NCBI GenBank assembly: GCA_015179045.1
Contig: WHUZ01000028.1
Coordinates: 1 to 64,000, forward strand
Direction: 5' to 3'
Length of the DNA stretch: 64,000 nucleotides
DNA from: Kalaharituber pfeilii
Taxonomy: Eukaryota; Ascomycota; Pezizomycetes; Pezizales; Pezizaceae
A model generated the notes under the pieces. The model saw only the letters and a program-made list of their open reading frames with translations, was not told the DNA's origin and searched no databases. Below are positions 32,929-42,273 of this stretch, piece by piece; positions within the stretch are counted from its first letter, which is position 1, and each line of letters begins with the position of its first letter. The position numbers and the translations under genes were made by a program.

Positions 32929-33951
32929 CAATGAATCCAACAGGCCAGGCCGGTCCAGGCCATTCAGGCCGGTTCAGGCCATTCAGGCCGGTTCAGGCCA
33001 TTCGGGCCGGTTCAGGCCAATTAAACGAATCACTCCATAGCTAAGGCCAGCATTTACCAGATTGTGTGAGTATTAAATGAGTAGAATCTCCCATATGTCT
33101 TGAATTTTAAACAGCAGCCGTCTACGACTTTTGTCAACTATGTATCACACTTTGTATTCAAGTATATATACTAAGAAATATTTTAGAAATGATGGACCTT
33201 CCAGGTAATACAACAGACTGGACTCAATTCTTCGATGATGATACCTGATGCGCAACTGTCAATTACTGATAGTGGAAATATCCAGGACTATTAAAATCTA
33301 ATTCACCTGGGTTAAATTCCAAAATCGCTTGAATTTACGTAAATGGCCTGGTCGGCCTGGACTGGCCTGAATGGCCTGGACCGGCCTGGTTGGTCTGGGC
33401 CAGCCTGAATGGCCTGGACCGGCCTGGTTCGTCTGGACCGGCCTGGTTGGTCTGGGCCAGCCTGAATGGTCTGGACCGGCCGGGTTGGTCTGGACCGGCC
33501 TGGTTGGTCTGGACCGGCCTGGTTGGTCTGGGCCAGCCTGAATGGCCTGGGCCAGCCTGAATGGTCTGGACCGGCCTGGTTGGCCTGGGCCAGCCTGAAT
33601 GGTCTGGACCGGCCGGGTTGGTCTGGACCGGCCTGGTTGGTCTGGACCGGCCTGGTTGGTCTGGACCGGCCTGGTTGGTCTGGACCGGCCTGGTTGGTCT
33701 GGACCGGCCTGGTTGGTCTGTGCCAGCCTGAATGGCCTGGGCCAGCCTGAATGGTCTGGACCGGCCTGGTTGGTCTGGACCGGCCTGGTTGGTCTGGGCC
33801 AGCCTGAATGGCCTGGGCCAGCCTGAATGGTCTGGACCGGCCTGGTTGGCCTGGCCTGAACAATCAGGCCAGGCCAGGCCCAGAATTTCACGGTCCAGGC
33901 CAGTCCAGGCCTCCGGTTGGCCTGGCCTGGCCTGGCCTGTTGGATTCATTG
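32929..33951. mobile_element. hAT-like non-autonomous element filled with a 19-bp minisatellite
   Basis: Terminal inverted repeats are CAATGAATCCAACAGGCC at 32929 and GGCCTGTTGGATTCATTG ending at 33951. The 8-bp duplication GCTGTAAA occurs at 32921-32928 and 33952-33959. The left subterminal part holds four GGCC repeats (32944-33020), then a unique core including GCCAGCATTTACCAGATTG. The right half is the long array at 33345-33855. The 8-bp duplication and CA...TG ends fit hAT elements. No transposase is encoded, so it would need a partner. Confidence 0.85.
33345..33855 (-). repeat. 19-bp GGCC-rich minisatellite
   Basis: About 27 units alternate between GGTCTGGACCGGCCTGGTT and GGYCTGGGCCAGCCTGAAT types. 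Because 19 is not a multiple of three and the unit lacks stops, all frames on both strands are open. The apparent 180-205 aa proteins are therefore artefacts. Confidence 0.9.
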
Positions 33952-33978
33952 GCTGTAAACCACCAAATTCACCGCCAC

Positions 33979-34571
33979 TTTTGTTTTTGAGTCACGTAAA
34001 CCCGCATGCAGGCTACCAGCTTATGGCAGGGACCCATATACCCGGCTCAGGTTGAAAGCACCTAACTACCTACTCTAGATACACCACCTCAGGCCCCCAG
34101 TCAAGAAGACAACGGGCATCAGATGGTTGCGAAGGAAGGAGACACTAGTAGAGGAGGAAAAAAAGGCAAGTTCTATAGTGTTATACACAAAGACAAAGGT
34201 GGAGTCGGGAAAGGTCAGACTCGGCGGGAGGTGGTTGAGGTCGGAGGTGTACGAGCCAAACAGGAAAAGGAAATAGGCAGGCTCGACACCATGCATTTGA
34301 CAATTTTTTCTTTGATTAAGACATTCATTTAGGTAGTTAGGTAGTTAGTTTACTTAAACCTCGCCATAGCCCATAGGGCGGCATGCGAGTAATGAAATTA
34401 AAAAAAAAAAAAAAAAAAAAAAATCAGGCCCCCAGTACCTTCCATTCCCAGCTAACCCAGATCGAGGCTAGCGAATCAATACTCGACCCAGTCGCCCTCC
34501 ACACCCTCCTGCTTCCACCAGTTCTCCTCTAAGTCCTCCCAGGATTGCCAGGTGACTTGTGCCCCACCCTT
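33979..34571 (-). mobile_element. Family C LINE 3' fragment
   Basis: The reversed family C hairpin (CACGTAAACCCGCATGCAGG, then CTACCAGCTTATGGCAGGGA) is at about 33993-34033. Its coding end (SWEDLEEN-type, then GVEGDWVEY in reverse) lies at 34440-34560. It is split by an ORF1-only element at 34102-34423. The ending matches 9391-9657 closely. The poly(T) is worn and I see no duplication at the outer ends. Confidence 0.7.
34102..34423 (+). mobile_element. ORF1-only retroposon, 5'-truncated, copy 6
   Basis: It is flanked by TCAGGCCCCCAGT at 34089-34101 and 34424-34436. The in-frame remnant reads KKTTGIRWLRRKETLVEEEK, then VESGKVRLGGRWLRSEVYE and a stop. The hairpin CCTCGCCATAGCCC ... GGCATGCGAG and poly(A) follow. 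At 322 bp it is the shortest coding copy. Confidence 0.9.
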
Positions 34572-35426
34572 ATCCTTCCTCTAGGGTCTCTCTATCACTG
34601 TGCACCTGATAATCACATATTTAACACTCCATTCCTCTCCCATGTGCATTTTGCCTTCTGCTTACTGATCTTTTTCCTCCACATAGCCCCACCTTTACCA
34701 GGTCACGGGAAGTATAATTTGTCACTGATCTTTTATTCCATTTCAGAAACTTGCCCATCCCAAACTCACGGGACCTCTCCGGGCAGGCAGACTGGCCTGC
34801 CCGGATGCAGAGGTATCGACAGGGGACTGTAGACTAACCTGCCCAGTTGCAGAGGTTTGATATCTACAGGGGACGGCACAGGTCTTCAGATCGCATGCCA
34901 GGCTTATGCATATGCGTGAGAGGCGAGGTATGTAGACATTCCTATTGGTTTTATAGACTACATACATACACCTTGAGTGTAGTATGCGATCTGAAGACCT
35001 GTGCCGCCCCCTGTACTAGCCGAAAAAATAATATCCGGACAGGGGATAATTGCATGTTATGCGCTATGCAGCATTTGGTGTAAACTAACATATGTTCGTA
35101 GTGGATAACCAATGAGACTAGTGAGCGGCACGAGCCGAGCCAGCTCGAGCTCAAACGAGCCAAGATCATACTTGTGTTTTTCTTGACAGCTCGCTAAAAT
35201 GCTTAGCCAGTGCAAGGTTTCATAAACTGTAAATACCTACTATAGTAATAATTAGAGACTTGGAGCTCATTCTGACCTACCAACAACTTCGAAATGCACA
35301 ATTTAGCTGATAGTAGTGAGAAAGATGAAAATTTAGCTTAGTTTAGTTTAGTCTGTCAATATTATGATCCAGGCTCGAGCTAGCTCGAGCTGGCTCGAGC
35401 TCATGCCACGCCAGCTCGAGCCAGCT

Positions 35427-35489
35427 CGACAATCTACGAAATTGGACTAGTCTCATAATGAGACTAGTCCAATTTCGTAGATTGTCGAA
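35427..35489. repeat. Perfect 63-bp palindrome
   Basis: Two arms of 31 bp (TCGACAATCTACGAAATTGG, then ACTAGTCTCAT) face each other around a single A. The right arm is also the left terminal repeat of an inner element whose inverted partner ends near 36423. Confidence 0.85.
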
Positions 35490-35934
35490 TTTTATTATTT
35501 CAGATTCCGGACAGCTGACATAACGAATTTGGGCCTATCATACAGCTGCAGAATAAACACATAACACAAGAACAAGGTAGTATATACAAGGACGGTAGGC
35601 AAAAAAGGTCCAGGTAAAAACTCAAGTATCATTCTTAGTAACATAACAATATTCTCATAGGTGCTGAAATAACCCCCCAGAAAAGAGCAGCCATTGTGGC
35701 CTACATTGAGGTATTCGTATACCAAATAGCCGAAGCAAGCTTTTATCAATAAAACAATATCTACAATAATAAAGATACTGAAATCAACATGCACTGACAT
35801 CATTGAGAATGCAGTTTTGAGAGCTTCACATGCATCAGCTAAGTTGTGATAAAGTGCAGATGAGAGTACTGCCACTGGAGGTAGGTCACTACTGCTTGTT
35901 TTCACTGCTATTGCAGTGCTCTTCTGTAGCCTGT

Positions 35935-36105
35935 TCCAGAGGCTTTTCCGGAAGCTTTTGCGGAGGCTGTTCTGAGGCTGTTCCGGAGATCGTTCCGGAG
36001 GTTGTTCCGGAGGCTACTTCGGAGGCCGTTTCGGAGGCCGTTTCGGAGGCCGTTTCGGAGGTTGTTTCGGAGGCTGTTTCGGAGGCTTTTTCGAAGGCTG
36101 TTTGA
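35935..36105 (+). repeat. 12-bp minisatellite CGGAGGCYGTTT
   Basis: About 14 units of CGGAGGCTGTTT type, ending in an AGGCTGTTTGAGCTCGAACA-type hairpin around GAGCTC at about 36091-36114. It lies inside the inner long-repeat element. The open frame across it has no protein signature. Confidence 0.75.
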
Positions 36106-36629
36106 GCTCGAACAGCCTCTGGAACAGCTCTTGGAATGGCCTTGGAAAAGCTTCTAGAAAAGCCCTGAAGAGCAGTCTCGAAATCTTAGGATCTATCAGA
36201 ATAGTAATTTCTGATCATTATAATGCCTGAACCTGTACTTATCATGGTTGCCTGCAGTGCCATTTTTATATTCCTAATAGAGGACTTATATCTATTTTCC
36301 TTGTCCTGATACATAGGTATAGGACTGTTGGTGTTACAAGTCCCAAATTCATTATGTCAGCTGTCCGGATACTTCTGACATAATAAAATTGGACACTTCC
36401 ACGAAATTTGGACTGGTCTCATAAAACCTCCATAGCCAAGCATACGAAAATATGCTAGTTTATGCCAACTACTATAGCGCATGATATGCATTTATCCCCT
36501 GTCTGGATACTTTTTTTTTCGGCTAGTAGATACCTCTGCAACCGAGCAGGCTAGTCTACAGTCCCCTGTCGATACCCCTGCATCCGGGCAGGCCAGTCTG
36601 GCCTGCCCCGAGAGGTCCCGCCAAACTCA

Positions 36630-36904
36630 GCGTGTTTTCTCTTTTCCTTCCTTGTACGAACCAACTCCTGATGCACCCTACGCTCAGTGGCCTGCCCATT
36701 TGATTTCATACAGCCGGCTCACTCTTTCATCTTCTCATCTACCTTCTCGTTGCCCTCCATTTTCACTACCGGCAATTGATATTCGGAAGCGTGGTCTGGG
36801 CTATTATTTCGAATGATGCATGATCTCTGATACTTTTACCTGGTCATCAAAGCATACAACTGACGTGTGCGAGCAGGTGTATTTTTTTCATTAGGAGAGA
36901 TTTT
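36630..36904. other. Intergenic, no gene recognised
   Basis: About 275 bp between the Mutator-like element and the next retroposon; nothing supported. Confidence 0.4.
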
Positions 36905-37710
36905 TTTTTTTTTTTTAATATCATTACTCGCGTGCCGCCCTATGGGCTATGGCGAGGGTTTCATCAAAAGTAGAAAGAATAAACGCAACAAGTAAATACA
37001 TGTGGGACCCGCGGATCTGCAACATGGTGCAGGTGGAAAGTCCATACACGAGGTCCTTCACTTCCGTCCCCTATCCTGTTCGTATGGGCTCATTCTCAAC
37101 CATTTCCCCCCCAGCCTTACCCTGTCCAGCTCGGTCTGCTTCTTCAAGTACAGTACTGCCGAACTTGTCTTCTTCCCTTCCTCCAGCAGCAATGTCTTCT
37201 TCCTCAGCCACCTAATGCCAACAGTCTTCTCTAGTCCCGCGTTCCCTGTCTCCAGCCATTTCCGGACTCTTCCTAGGTCTTTCCGGAGGGCGATTCCGTG
37301 TATTACTACGCCGAACTTCGAAGTGGTGGCGCTGGCGTTGGTTGTGGGGGCGGAGGGTTTGCTTGTCTTCTTCGTGGCGGTGGCTTCGTCTCGTCTGGGT
37401 CTCGGGGTGTGAGGCTTGGAGGATGGGGATGGGGCTGGTGTAGTGGGGACAGCGGGGGTGCTGCCCCTGATCTCGACCGGAGGAGAGGTTGCTATTTTCT
37501 TTGCCTCTTTTATGTCCAGCCGTCTCTTGATCTCATACGGTACTTGTGTCGACGGCTGTTTTCCTTTCCTTTTCCGGGTCGGAGGTGGGGTTGGGTCGGT
37601 GTAGGTTGTGGGTTCCGGGAAGGTGTGGGCTGTGGGTTCGAGGGAGGGCTCCTCCGAGTGAACCGTGCCAATTGTGCTGAAGACAAGGGCTTCGGCAGTG
37701 TAGGAAATAG
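36905..37710 (-). mobile_element. ORF1-only retroposon, copy 7
   Basis: A poly(T) run, then the reversed hairpin (ACTCGCGTGCCGCCC, then TATGGGCTATGGCGAG), then a 3' UTR with a GCGGG motif. The open frame reads RKRKGKQPSTQVPYEIKRRL, a Pro/Thr/Ser linker, FGVVIHGIALRKDLGRVRKW and VRLGGKWLRMSPYEQDRGRK. This frame is uninterrupted over the linker and the C-terminal domain (minus strand, ending 37058). The 5' joint is near 37700, just before an AT-rich tract, so the first codons of the 230-aa frame are flanking DNA. The target duplication is not clear. Confidence 0.8.
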
Positions 37711-38268
37711 AGGTAAAAGTATTAATAGTATTAGTTGAAAAAATAAACAAAAATAGTACTAGAAGTAAAAAAAATAATACTAATAATCTATAAACTAATA
37801 CTAAAAATTAAAAAAAGTAAAGTAAAAGTACTAATAAAAGTACTTAAAATAATAATAAAAATAATAGAAAATTATAAAAAATAGAAAAAATAGACACAGA
37901 CCGTACGAAAAAAAACCCACTTTAGGTCAGGAATTTCAAAGTTGGTTTCGTGTTAACACAATAATTAATATTAGATAGTATTAGATTTAGTTTAGCATTG
38001 TTTAGTACAGAATTACTATTGTGGTTTCGGTAATGCTGAGGACATTGGAGCAGTTCATAGTTTTCAAACCGTTAAACTTAAAATACCTCTGATAATACTA
38101 CTTTTAGATTAAATGGTTTTAGTAAAATTTAACAGCATTCACTAGAAAACTAAATTAATTCACTAGATATCTGCCGTTTCTTAGTTCCAACTACCTAAAT
38201 CTTATTGACTATTAAGATTTCTTTAAATCTATTTGGGACTCTAATATTATTCCCATCTTGAAGCTATA
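37711..38268. other. AT-rich low-complexity tract
   Basis: From about 37735 to 37900 the sequence is almost only A/T (AATAATACTAATAATCTATA style). It grades into ordinary intergenic DNA towards 38268. No gene. Confidence 0.6.
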
Positions 38269-38273
38269 TATAC

Positions 38274-38449
38274 TGTTAGAGATCTACAGTAATGTCGGAG
38301 TGTCGGAGGTGTCGGATATCAGAGAGGTCCGTGATAAAGGGTGGTAAGGGCCCGAGAGCAACCTCATGCTCTATGTATATAGGTGTATTACTTTGGCTAC
38401 TCTCTCTACGAAGCAATAACAATCATCTCTTTCTACCCAAAGTTCAACA
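38274..38449 (+). mobile_element. Copia-like solo LTR
   Basis: It starts TGTTAGAGATCTACAG and ends AAGTTCAACA. It is flanked by the 5-bp duplication TATAC (38269-38273 and 38450-38454). A TGTATATAGG box lies inside, about 70 bp before the end. No internal retrotransposon sequence follows on either side, hence a solo LTR left by recombination. The TGTTAG...CAACA ends are typical of Ty1/Copia. Confidence 0.75.
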
Positions 38450-38454
38450 TATAC

Positions 38455-39430
38455 ATATTGATGAGGCCAGTGGAGTACTACCTGACTATACCAAGTTAGC
38501 AGTAGGATTAACTAGATCTATTATGTACTGTTGGAAAAGCCACAAAAAGCACAGCACCATTACAGAAAAAAAAAATTATTGGACCGCTTAATGTCAATTA
38601 CGTTCACTACCAGCAATCATCCCTTCTTATAGCATAGTTCCTTCTCGGCTTAGGCAACTGCGTTCCATTGGGTCCTCGCTACACCTTGGCAGCAACCACA
38701 CCAGACACGCTTAAGCATGGTACGGCAGAGTGACTTAGAAGCATGATGAGTATGTTCATCTGCATGTCATGAAGTATAGCAAGTGTGATGGCAGCATAGC
38801 ATGATAAGTATGTGTAGCATGGTGAGTATTTGAGAAGATCGAGCACAGTAGAGAGCGGGAATGGATCAGTGCAGGGCGGAGCTAGGGGGGAGGTATGGGA
38901 GTAGGAGCGTGGTGGTATAGAGGGCCTCTCGGTCGGGAGGCCAGTTACTGCTTGTTTACTAATGAGTATAGTTGGCTAGGCCTAGTCTTGTGAGTTTTAT
39001 AAAGGAGGGAACTAGACTGTCTAGGGAGGAGTACAACTAGACTACAACATGCTAAGTCTTTTTCACTTAGCTTTCATATTCCTCTACTCTATCTACTTTT
39101 TTATACTTACTCTTCTATTCTTGTCACAGCCCACCTACGCACGCATCGATGTCATCCTTTTCCGCAGCCGACAAGTCAAACCGAGCGGACGTGCCAAGCC
39201 GGAAGGTGAGACATTACTAATAGCCGACTCGGAAAGGCTTGACAAGCCGTCCCGGTCCGGTTGATTAGCCCTCTGACAGCTCATTGATATGCCTTCCAAT
39301 ATTAGCATCACTATTGCCGTTCTTGCATTCCGGATTCTCTTTCTCATATCGTTATAGTCCTGTATTCCCTTTCTATGTCAATTCCCCAGCATATAAGGGC
39401 CCCAAGCCCGCCTCTGTAGATAGCTCTTCT
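38455..39430. other. Intergenic, possible further LTR remnants
   Basis: No gene. GCATGATGAGTATG/GCATGGTGAGTATT motifs recur near 38715-38830. The stretch 38890-39060 (with TTTATAAAGG and a CT-rich end) looks like a worn LTR, but I could not define its ends. Confidence 0.35.
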
Positions 39431-39435
39431 TCTTC

Positions 39436-39903
39436 TTGTCCGTTGTCTTGTTAATCAATAGACCCGTCCCATTTCCGGACATTGTTCAGGTCCTTCCGGA
39501 GTGCTATTCCGTGTACTACCAGGCCGTTTTTCGTCCTGGTGGTGCCGGTCGGGGTTTTCACCGGGCGGGTGGTGGAAGTGGTGGAAATGGGCGTCGGGGT
39601 GGTGCTGGCACTGGGCGCCGCGGGGTTTTCAGCTGTCGGGGGGGGGTGTAGAAGCCGAACGGAGGTGACAAAGCCAATCAAAGGGGACAATGAAGAAAGG
39701 GGAGACCCATTGATGGAAATGTTGAAATGCGCGGACTCATGACATTTACCTGTCTATCCTGCTTTTTATCCTTGTCTGATGTTTATCTTTCTTTACGGGC
39801 GGGACGAAGGGGTGGGGTTTCTTTTCTCTCCTAATTTATCTCTTATGTATCTAACATCTCGCCATAGCCCACAGGGCGGCAAGCGAGTAATGATATTAAA
39901 AAA
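39436..39903. mobile_element. Chimeric LINE insertion: inverted ORF1-only segment joined to an ORF2 3' end
   Basis: At 39451-39690 the minus strand reads an ORF1-only fragment (NGLVVHGIALRKDLNNVRKW). From about 39660 the plus strand reads the last ORF2 codons (DPLMEMLKCADS, compare LQSLMEMLGEDGG in the LINE at 23120). The 3' UTR, the hairpin (CTCGCCATAGCCC ... GGCAAGCGAG) and a short A tail end it at 39903. Opposite orientations meeting at about 39655 suggest twin priming or template switching during insertion. Confidence 0.65.
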
Positions 39904-40260
39904 GTCAAATCTGATGCCGAAATTGAGCCATCTGCAATTTGGGTTACAAACATCTGGTGCGACAAAGTTGGATTTGACAGTATAGTGAAGCTGCGCATGA
40001 AAATTTAATCGGAAGCGATACTGGTGGTGCAAAATATGCAAGCAAAATCCTAAACGTTAGAGAATGAGGTATACGTAGAAGTTAGAGTACGTTCTGTATA
40101 CAGCTACTGTATTTTTTTTTTTTATTTTTTTTTTTTTGTCACGTTACCCCGCTTGCAGCTGTTCGCCATGGCAGGGCATAGCTACTGTATAATTTAACCC
40201 ACACTGCAGCCTGAATGGCCTGAATGGCCTGAATGGACCGGCCTGGGCGTGGCCTGAGAT
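39904..40260 (+). mobile_element. Right part of a CAGTGTTCCCAAC-type hAT element
   Basis: The sequence matches the core of 26097-26853 (GGTGCGACAAAGTTGGAT, then ATGAGGTATACGTAGAA) and its right subterminal GGCC repeats (GCCTGAATGGCCTGAATGG). The left part is missing at the LINE poly(A) joint, and the terminal repeat is not reached. The coding remnant KRYWWCKICKQNPK keeps both finger cysteines. Confidence 0.65.
40113..40179 (-). mobile_element. Tail-only family B insertion
   Basis: A long T-rich tail, then GTCACGTTACCCCGCTTGCA and GCTGTTCGCCATGGCAGGGC. The duplication AGCTACTGTAT occurs at 40102-40112 and 40180-40190. Confidence 0.85.
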
Positions 40261-40535
40261 CGCATTGGGTAGCCCAGCACCGAAGGACACAGAGGAGGAG
40301 GAGTTGATTTTTGCGCCAGCTCGTGGAGGCACATCAGTTTGTGCCAAAAGAGGCTGTCTAGCACCGGACAACCCCCAGGAGGATGATTTTATTCTTCCGC
40401 AAGCCTCCCATACAGGTGCCTAAACAACTCTTGCCAAAAGTATTCGACTCGAGGTCCCCACTGCTCAAATGAATCGGCGAAAAAGTTGATGGAGTTACTA
40501 TGTCCGATATGCTTGAGGCAGTGGGAGATACCATG
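40261..40535. other. Intergenic, no gene recognised
   Basis: Nothing supported. Confidence 0.4.
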
Positions 40536-40596
40536 CCATAGCGAATCGCAATAAACGGGGTTACGTGATAGGAAGGAAGAAAAAAAAAAAAACAAC
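40536..40596 (+). mobile_element. Tail-only family B insertion
   Basis: CCATAGCGAATCGCAATAAA, CGGGGTTACGTGATAGG and an A-rich tail. It is flanked by GGCAGTGGGAGATACCATG (40517-40535) and GGCAGTGGAAGATGCCATG (40597-40615), a 19-bp duplication with two mismatches, so it is older than the perfect ones. Confidence 0.8.
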
Positions 40597-40615
40597 GGCA
40601 GTGGAAGATGCCATG

Positions 40616-40864
40616 AAACCATAGATGTATAGCAGGCCAAATGCAAGACCAAACTTAAAAGTTAAAGCCAACAGACAGGTTCCTAGTACATCTCGATGTC
40701 AAAACTCAACCCAACTCAGTCTCCAGAAGCTGTCTCTAACGACTTCGCGAATGCATACAAATGCAGTTCTAACATAACCATCGTTGAGTGCATAACCTTA
40801 GCTGTCTCGAGATTTCTTGCGTGCCAACCCACACTATGACGAGCACGACGAACGTGCGCGAAGG
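40616..40864. other. Intergenic, no gene recognised
   Basis: Nothing supported. Confidence 0.4.
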
Positions 40865-40877
40865 TAGCTACATACAA

Positions 40878-41858
40878 TTTTTTTTTTTTTTTTTTTTTTT
40901 TTTTATATATCATTAATCGCTTGCCGCCCTAAGGGCTATGGCGATGTGTTAACTATAAAGATGTAGCATACAGATCTGAAAACGACTAAGAAAAAATATA
41001 GATCATTCTCCCAGCATCTCCGTCAACCTCTGCAATGGGTCCACCCCCCTCCTCCCGTGGTGGTCTCCTCACGTGCTCCTCCTCCCCTGGCCATCTCCGC
41101 CTCCATACTCTGCACTCTTCCAGCAGATGTCTCCTCGTCTCCTCCTCTTCCCCGCACCATCTGCATTCTGGACCATCCCCTTCCCCCACATGCCATCTCC
41201 ACTCTCGCAACCCCTTGCCCCCAATAGGCCCGCCAAACGTCCTATCATATTTCCGAGTCTTTCTAGGGGTCTATATGTCAACTCCAACCGGTTCCTCTCA
41301 CCCGCTCGCTCTCTTCTCCCTCTCTGTCTTCATCCGGCTTCGGTCACTAGCTCCGGCTCGCACTGCAGCGCCGTACCCACCCCCGCTGCCTCATCCGCCG
41401 CCTCGTTGCCGGGGATACCCCTGTGAGTCTTCACCCACAACACAGCCGTGTCGAGATCTCCCCGCTCTACCCTCCTTTCCCACGCCTTCCTGAGGTGATT
41501 TGTCGCTCCGTCATGGGTGGGATCGCACTTATCATTCTTCCGATTGCGTGTCTCGAGTCAGTTATTATCAGCAGTTCCCCTTCGACCCTTTCCATCGCCT
41601 CGCCGATCGCGATCAACTCCGCGTCGTTCACTGTGGCGTTCTCTCCCAGGTATACCGCCGTCGACCTGTCTCCCGTAAACATACCCGCTCCCGCTTTGTC
41701 CCCCCTCATGCTCCCATCGGTATATACGGGTGTCCATCCCTCATCCGTGACCTCGTCTATGTGTCTCTCCCACTCCCCTTGTTCAGCGTCCCGCTGTAAT
41801 GTTGTTATAACCGCGAGTGGCAACTCCCTGCCGTGTTTCAAAGACCCCGCAAGTATAC
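40878..41858 (-). mobile_element. 5'-truncated family A LINE
   Basis: It is flanked by TAGCTACATACAA at 40865-40877 and 41859-41871. A poly(T) of about 26 bases and the reversed hairpin (ATCGC/GCGAT form) are followed by the 3' UTR and ORF2 C-terminus. ORF2 is in pieces: finger CRWCGEEEETRRHLLEEC (about 41140-41195) and RNase H with VYTDGSMRGDKAGAG, ELIAIGEAME, LLIITDSRHAIGRM and, one frame over, LWVKTHRGIPGNEAADEAAG. At least one frameshift splits RNase H. Confidence 0.85.
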
Positions 41859-42273
41859 TAGCTACATACAAATCCCCCTCCCAAGATCCCATTCTTCTCC
41901 CTTCTTCATGGTGCTGCCGAGGTCCCTGTCCCCCACGATACTCTCCATTGCATATTGCCCTACGAAACCCCTGCTTCCGTCCACTTTTTTTCCTAAAAAA
42001 TTTTCACGTAGCCCCAGTTACAGTTTATTTCGCCATGGCAGGGTGTCCATGTACTCTGCCTCCCTAACCCAATTCAGCCAACTTCGACCTTTTCCTTCCA
42101 GTAGGTACCTCTCAGTTCCTTACTACCGAGCGTCTTCGTCGCCATGAACTCTACTACCATGTGTCTACTAATTCTCCTTTCCGCCTTGGCCTGCTGTCTA
42201 ATGCCTTCCTTCGTCACATACTACTCCTGATAGGGTATCCAAATTCTATTCCACGTGGTCAACGCACTAACGT
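41859..42273. other. Intergenic with a worn family B tail
   Basis: At about 41988-42048 the plus strand reads a T-rich run, then TTTTCACGTAGCCCC, then TTCGCCATGGCAGGG, a decayed reversed family B tail. No gene. Confidence 0.5.

Larger units (their letters stand above)
34769..36620. mobile_element. Mutator-like non-autonomous element with long inverted repeats and nested palindromes
   Basis: Ends are CGGGACCTCTCCGGGCAGGC and, inverted, CGGGACCTCTCGGGGCAGGC. They continue as imperfect inverted repeats of about 100 bp (for example GGTATCGACAGGGGACTGTA on both arms). The 9-bp duplication CCAAACTCA is at 34760-34768 and 36621-36629. A second inverted pair (ACTAGCCGAAAAAATAATA near 35018 against 36490-36525 inverted) and a third (from 35457 against 36331-36423) lie inside, so elements are stacked within it. 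A 9-bp duplication with long terminal repeats fits Mutator-like elements. No transposase is seen. Confidence 0.75.

Noticed and set aside
25160..33855. CRISPR-like arrays
   Set aside because: The repeats are directly adjacent without unique spacers, and the genome is eukaryotic (spliceosomal introns, LINEs).
33298..33949. Four overlapping open frames of 94-204 aa on both strands (RPTRPVQTNQAGP-type repeats)
   Set aside because: They follow from a 19-bp stop-free repeat, which opens all frames. There is no start context and no domain.
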